This document shows, piece by piece, positions 58,620 to 64,000 of a stretch of 64,000 bases of DNA (positions are counted from its first letter, which is position 1; the number at the start of each line of letters is the position of its first letter). Source of the stretch: Cacajao melanocephalus (lineage: Eukaryota > Chordata > Mammalia > Primates > Pitheciidae). The position numbers and the translations under genes are program-made. Location: positions 32,994 through 96,993 of the forward strand of contig CAUYLG010071191.1 in the NCBI GenBank assembly GCA_963573385.1. The letters run 5' to 3'. The notes below the pieces were generated by a model, which worked only from the letters and a program-made list of their open reading frames with translations, made no database searches and was not told the DNA's origin.

Positions 58620-60107
58620 CTTCATTTCAATATCTCCATCCTGGACGTTAGAGAGAAATTCAGTCCTCACCTCACCACACTCTGTTATTAGAAAGCGTCA
58701 AGAAGGAGGTGTTCTAAGTTATTCTCAATCTTATTGTGGATGCAGGTGAAGGGTTGCATCCTTGCAAGAGGGCACGGTACGCCTCCAGTACATCTCTTTT
58801 CTTTTGTCTGCCCACGTTTGTGACTATGATGTCCTACAGCTCTTTATGTGAGACTTAGATTTTCTTTTTTCGTGGTGTAAGTGAAATATGAAGTAATCTT
58901 CATGAGACCTTTTGTTCACATAACCAATGAACTTATGAAAACCTTCACGATATTCATGTGTCTAATGTTATCATCAGAGGTGTTTCAGTGAAACAGCTTA
59001 ACTTTAAGCGTTCAGAGAAGCTTCATTCTCACACCAGATCCAGAAGTTACTGTTATAATGCTTGCTTGCATGAACTTGTTCATGGTACTCACTGGTACAA
59101 ATTTATGGCTTCAAGTGATAGAATGCTCAGTAATATTGCTGTCTTGGAAGCTGTGCCCAGGAAACTTAGTTTCCTAACTGGGCTCTGCAGCTGTCGAAAC
59201 TTCATCACCTTTCACCTGAATCTCTACGATGCTTTGCAAATGAGGAGCTGCTGAGAAAAATATGCAGCTCAAAGCTGGCAAAATTTTAAGTGGGTAAAGC
59301 TTATAGTGTTAAGATCATAGCCCCAAATTACTTAAGGCCTTCTGCTAACATGAAAATAAGACTCTTGATGCTGAGAGATTGGATATTCAGATAGATTTTT
59401 TTATGAAGGAAATAAATATTTCAACATGCAAACACTACCCAAGCGGGTAGTGATGCTTCAAAACAGGGTCAGAGGTCAGGTTTTTTTTTTTCCTGTTTGT
59501 GTTTTTTGGGACAGCTCCAAGTTTAAAGGTATTACACATCACTACCTACCCGGAGCCTCACATGGTAAAGTAATTACTGCTAGCTAGTGGAAAATATGTA
59601 CATTCATTTTTATTTCCAAAGATCCTGAGATTTCTCTGCGCTTTTTGTGGTCCTCATTATAAAAAATATATTATGAGGAATGATGGTTTTTCTCCATCCT
59701 AGCAGTAAAAGAGTCAAGCTGAAAATGCATGTCTGATACTCAACTTTTTTAACAAACTTAATTTTGGAGGAATAAATAAGCATAGAATGTATTCTTTAGA
59801 GACTAGTAGAGTTCATTTTTATAGTTTGCCTTTAAAACATGCAACAGACCCCTAGGGTATTGGATAATTTTTAGAGGAGTTGCTGACCTGGTGGTCAGCC
59901 AGTTTGAGGGAATTGGGGCTCAGGATGTCTTCAGGCAAGCATAAGGATGTGTGGCATACATTGTTCTAAAACTTAAACACTGACTTTCTCAGTGGAGCGG
60001 AATTTGGGTGACTGTTGGAATTGCTAAACAGGACTTTGAGTTTCAGAAACCCTTTTCTCTCTGCCTTCAAGTGGGGAAAATAATTATTTGCTGAGTAATT
60101 AATTTGT

Positions 60108-60109
<2 letters not shown>
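58620..60109 (+). other. Unique intron 8 sequence
   Basis: I recognise no mobile element. A 98-codon ORF (58958-59254) has no recognisable domain or splice context. Confidence 0.45.

Positions 60110-60147
<38 letters not shown>
60110..60147 (+). repeat. (CA)n microsatellite
   Basis: Nineteen uninterrupted CA units. Confidence 0.97.
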
Positions 60148-60150
<3 letters not shown>

Positions 60151-60179
60151 ACCACCACCACCACCAGCACCACCACCAA
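60151..60179 (+). repeat. (ACC)n trinucleotide repeat
   Basis: Nine ACC units with one AGC interruption, four bases after the CA repeat. Together they form a compound microsatellite. Confidence 0.93.
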
Positions 60180-60878
60180 AGATAGTAAGTTCAGATCTCT
60201 GCAGAGACCAGCAGGTAATGTCAACCAGTGAAGCAGGGTTGGTGTAATAGGTTAGGGAGTTGTTGTAGGAACAAGAAAGAACTAGACAGCACACCCTAGC
60301 CTAAGAGGACAGCCAGCACCCCGCTCCCAGCCATCTGCTGCCATGAGAGAATGTGAGCCCACTATTGTCTACGGCTCAGGATTTTTGTTTATTTCCAAAA
60401 GAAGCCAGAAGTGCAGATGCTTATGTGAAAGGTATTTTTATAAAAATTTTGGCAACTAATTTAAAACACTGTTTGAAAATGTATTTGAGGGCTAGCTTTA
60501 GCCTACAAGCCGCTAGGTTGTCACTTCAGCTTTCAAAAATTGCAAAAGGTAGAGCCAGCTGCTGAGTGGCCGTAGCTTCCCATTCTCCAAGGGAGATGTT
60601 TGGAGCCGGGGGCATTCGAAACAATGCCTGTTCTGTGGTTTAAAACCCTATTGTGGAGAACACAGAGTTATTCTGAAATTGAGGGCAGCTTGTCTCATTT
60701 ATATCATTTCTTTTTAGTGACATAGATCCTTCGCTAAGGCCAACCTTTAAGGGAGTCAAATTGCAGAAAAGTTTACAGGGCATAACCGCCTTCACCTGGC
60801 TTTTCTTACTGACTTTTAACCCATCACAAAGTAATTACTTTCCCTCCTTTATCTCTCCATTGGAATGCGGCCCCCCCC
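60180..60878 (+). other. Unique intron 8 sequence
   Basis: I see nothing recognisable here. Confidence 0.45.
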
Positions 60879-61167
60879 TTTTTTTTTTTTGAGACTTACT
60901 CTCTTGCCCAGGCTGGAGTGCAGTGGCGCCATAACAACTCACTGCAGCCTCGACCTCCGCAGCTCAAGTGATCCATCCTCCCACCTCAGCCTCCCGAGTA
61001 GCAGGATCTACAGCGCACACCACGACACCTGACTACTTTGTATTTTTTGTATGGACAGGGTCTTGCCATGTTGCCTAGCCTGGTCTCAAACTCCTGGGCT
61101 CAAGCCATCCTCCTAACTCAGCCTCTTAAAGTGTTGGGATTGCAGGCGTGAGCCACTGCGCCCAGCC
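60879..61167 (-). mobile_element. AluJo-like, reverse orientation
   Basis: A C8/T12 junction leads into GAGACTTACTCTCTTGCCCA, and the element ends GAGCCACTGCGCCCAGCC. Short duplications GAATGCG and GAATGTG flank it. GGGCTCAAGCCATCCTCC is J-type. Confidence 0.94.
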
Positions 61168-62458
61168 AGAATGTGTTACTCTTTAAAGTACATTGCGAGG
61201 CAGGACAGTGTTCGCATTGCCTTTCCCAGAGCCCCTAAGCATCAGCTGAAGTTGGATTTCCTACTGCAGGCAGACAGAAATTTCGAGTCGTGACTGGCTT
61301 AATAATGACCAGTAGACCAGAAGAGACCTTGACTAAGTCAGTGATACTGGGATATGATTATTTTAAATATTTTAATATTGATTATTTTTGTGTCTTTTGG
61401 CTTGTTTAGCTGTCACTTTTTCTCTTGGCATCTGAGGTTTCAGGACTCGGAGTAAAATCGTGGAAACGGGTTTGTTTTTCAGGGCAGAGAGGAGTGGCAG
61501 TGAGTAGAGCGATTCCATTGTGTCGTTAGCTGCCATTGATGTCCTTCCAAATAGGTGAAGTTTAGTTTAAAACCTGCCATTAATTCCTGGCCTCTGGCAA
61601 GAGTGGTACAAGGTTACCTGTTTGTTTCAGTATGTGTAGGGAGGGGCCGGGGGGTTGGGGAGAGAGAGGGTGGCAATTAGTCAATGACATTTATGACCCA
61701 TTTATAAAATACAAATGAAATAATTGGTTACAAAATCATGACAAGCCTTCACTTGTCTTTTGCAAACTTGTTCTCAACACACTGTGAAACTTTATGGACA
61801 TCTTTTGTAGAAAATGAGGAACAGCTATTCTGAAGAGACCGAGCCAAAGCATTCAACCTGAGAGTAGCCATGGCGGTGAAGATTCTCCAAGTATGTTCCC
61901 CATTCTCATCTCAGATGCCCACATTAGTACTGTAGATCCAGACACAGGGAATTTGTAGATGCCTCACCCAGGGAATTGCCACAGTTTTGGTGTAGGCTGA
62001 CCAGACATGAGAAAGAAAAAAATTTTCCCACAAATATTTAAATGCATGGGAGCCCTTTGGGGTCTTTGCCGAGATCTGAGCACCGTATGTTTATAAACAA
62101 AAGGAGAATAAACAAAAGGCAGCATGCTATGGCAGTCCCTTCCTTCCTGCTGTGTGAGGTGGCATCGAGAAAATAAATGCCAAGGTTGACACCAAATGTA
62201 GGGCCCAGGTGATTTTCTGTTTTCCAAATCTCCTTTCAGTTTCCCACCTCTGACCCTTAGTCTTTCTCTTCTTCCCCACCTCTAGAGAGAGGATGTTTCC
62301 TGAAAAAAATGAAAATCATAGCTTTTATATATTTTATATTACATAATCTAATTATATTTTTTAAGTCAGATCTGTTGGGGGTATAACTGGAAGCTAATTT
62401 TTAAAAGAATCTGGCCATACCTTTGATAAGGAAGTTCTTGGCCTAAAAAATGTAACCC
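61168..62458 (+). other. Repeat-free intron 8 block, candidate regulatory region
   Basis: No mobile element is recognised over 1.3 kb. It includes GGGGAGGGGCCGGGGGGTT-like G-rich sequence (about 61638-61660) next to AATTAG, ATTTAT and AATAATTGG motifs. Regulatory function is inference. Confidence 0.35.
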
Positions 62459-62760
62459 GGCCAGGCGCAGTGGCTCACGCCTGTAATTCCAGGACTTCGG
62501 GAGACTGAGGTGGGTGGATCACAATGTCAGGAGTTCGAGACTAGCCTGTCAGAGATGGTAAAACCCCGTCTTTACTAAAAATACAAAAAGTAGCTGGATG
62601 TGATGGCGTGTGCACTTGTAGTCTCAGCTACTCAGGAGGCTGAAGCAGGAAAATCGCTTGAACCCAGGAGGCAGGGTTGCAGTTAGCTGAGATCATACCA
62701 CTGTACTCCAGCCTGGGCTACAGCAGAGTGAGACTCCTTTGAAAAAAAAAAAAAGAAGAG
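62459..62760 (+). mobile_element. Alu (S-like), forward orientation
   Basis: It starts GGCCAGGCGCAGTGGCTCAC and ends in a 13-A tail with GAAGAG. TGTAACCC (62451-62458) and TGTAAGCCC (62761-62769) are the diverged target duplication. Confidence 0.95.
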
Positions 62761-63014
62761 TGTAAGCCCTAGTTTTATCAGAGATGTTTCCTTTAGTTTT
62801 GAAACATTCTTCAACATTTCAGGTTCATGATCAAAAACGGCTGACTGGATTTAAGTCCTTTATTTTCTACACTCCTGAGCAAAATTCCGAAAAACTGGCT
62901 GTTGTGGGAGTCTTTTCACCATGCATGCCTACTCTAAATCCTTTGCTTCTAGTGCTAGACTATTCTAGTTTTTCTTTTTTTTTTTTCAGTATTTTTTTAT
63001 CATACTAAAACTTT

Positions 63015-63035
63015 TATATATATATATATATATAT
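63015..63035 (+). repeat. (TA)n microsatellite
   Basis: About ten TA units abut the tail end of the L1 element, possibly derived from its A-rich tail. Confidence 0.9.
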
Positions 63036-63036
63036 G

Positions 63037-64000
63037 TATTTTTTTTAATTGCATTTTAGGTTCTGGGGTACATGTGAAGAACATGCAGGATTGTTACATA
63101 GGTGCATACATGGCAATGTGGTTTGCTGCCTCCATCCCCATCACCTATATCTGGCATTTCTCCCCATGTTATCCCTCCCCTACTCCCTACCCCCCACTGT
63201 CCCTCCCCTAGTCCCCAGCCACAGATATCAGTGTGTGATGCTCCCCTCCCTGTGTCCATGTGTTCTCATTGTTCAGCACCCGCCTATGAGTGAGAACATG
63301 CGGTGTTTGATTTTCTGTTCTTGTGTCAGTTTGCTGAGAATGATGGTTTCCAGGTTCATCCATGTCCCTACAAAGGACACAGACTCATCATTTTTTATGA
63401 CTGCATAGTATTCTATGGTATATATGTGCCACATTTTCCCTGTCCAGTCTGTCATCTGTGGGCATTTGGCTTGGTTCCAAGTCTTTGCTATTGTTAACAG
63501 TGCTGCAGTGAACATATGTGTGCCTGTGTCCTTATAATAGAATGATTTATAAACCTTTGGATATATACCCAATAATGGGATTGCTGGGTCAAATGGAATT
63601 TCTATTTCTAGGTCCTTAAGGAATCGCCACACTGTCTTCCACAATGGTTGAACTAATTTACACTCCCACCAACAGTGTAAAAGTGTTCTTATTTCTCCGC
63701 ATCCTCTCCAGCATCTGTTGTCTCCAGATTTTTTTAATGATCGCCATTCTAACTGGTGTGAGATGGTATCTCAATGTAGTTTTTATTTGCATTTCTCTAA
63801 TGATCAATGATGATGAGCATTTTTTCGTATGTTTGTTTGCCTCATATATATCTTCTTTGGAAAAGTGTCTGTTCATATCCTTTGCCCACTTTTGAATGGG
63901 TTTGTTTGGTTTTTTCTTGTAAATCTGTTTTAGTTCTTTGTAGATTTTGGATAAGTCCTTTGTCAGATGGGTAGATTGGAAAAACTTTTTCCCATCCATT
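63037..64000 (-). mobile_element. LINE-1 (primate-age L1PA/L1PB or L1MA) 3' end, antisense, runs off the window
   Basis: The reverse-orientation tail (TATTTTTTTTAATTGC) leads into a 3' UTR of about 236 bp. A C-rich tract at 63170-63220 corresponds to the L1 G-rich 3' UTR tract on the minus strand. ORF2 follows upward from 63273. Minus-strand frames give recognisable ORF2p C-terminus: FDPAIPLLGIYPK and KMWHIYTIEYYAVIKND (63273-63644), and [20 protein letters not shown] and [20 protein letters not shown] (63658-63999). The two lie in different frames. The break falls near a 7-base homopolymer run at 63729-63735, so this copy cannot make full ORF2p. The 5' part lies beyond the window. Confidence 0.96.

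Noticed and set aside
59452..59577. Possible inverted repeat GGGTAGTGATG versus CATCACTACCTACCC
   Set aside because: Only 11-12 bases pair, with an insertion and a loop of about 80 nt. This is not distinguishable from chance in 64 kb.

Overview
The window is mammalian, almost certainly human or another great ape, nuclear DNA. The evidence is about eighteen full or partial Alu elements including one young AluY/Sc-like copy, together with MIR, L2, L1M, MaLR, Tigger and hAT fossils, low CpG content, no CpG island, and one coding exon with canonical GT-AG splice sites. There is no operon, CRISPR array, tRNA, rRNA or bacterial-style gene. Nearly all open reading frames are chance ORFs or fall inside repeats.

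The only gene content I can support is one internal coding exon at 9149-9273 (+). Its conceptual translation matches the C-terminal domain of FTO, the Fe(II)/2-oxoglutarate-dependent RNA N6-methyladenine demethylase. From my memory of the 505-residue protein it covers about residues 414-455, which makes it exon 8, the penultimate exon. Positions 1-9148 are therefore the end of FTO intron 7, and 9274-64000 is the first ~55 kb of the very long intron 8. The last exon is not in the window.

Layout. 1-9148 (intron 7): an old L2-like tract, an L1M fossil split by an Alu, two further Alus and a CA microsatellite. 9149-9273: exon 8. 9274-14800: a MER2/Tigger element, a free left Alu monomer with its own target-site duplication, a 3-kb stretch almost free of repeats, and an L1M 3' end. 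15-23 kb: L2/MIR fossils and two Alus. 23.2-23.8 kb: an unusual inverted duplication whose two arms each carry a CA/TG microsatellite. 24-38 kb: mostly unique intron with several candidate conserved non-coding blocks plus L2/MIR/MER5 relics. 38-42.5 kb: a mobile-element cluster (solo MaLR LTR, Tigger-type element, hAT element with Alu inside, inverted Alu pair, MIR with Alu inside). 42.5-52 kb: unique intron with scattered Alus, a 25-bp-stem hairpin and a candidate recursive splice site. 52.5-58.6 kb: L1M segments, Alus and an Alu-in-Alu. 58.6-64 kb: unique DNA, three microsatellites, two Alus and the 3' end of a younger L1 that runs off the window edge.

Functionally, exon 8 adds part of the helical domain that packs against the FTO catalytic core. 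The introns lie in a locus known to hold long-range enhancers of the neighbouring IRX genes, so repeat-poor blocks are worth testing as enhancers, but conservation cannot be seen from one sequence. Repeat family names and boundaries are from recognition by eye, not from RepeatMasker.
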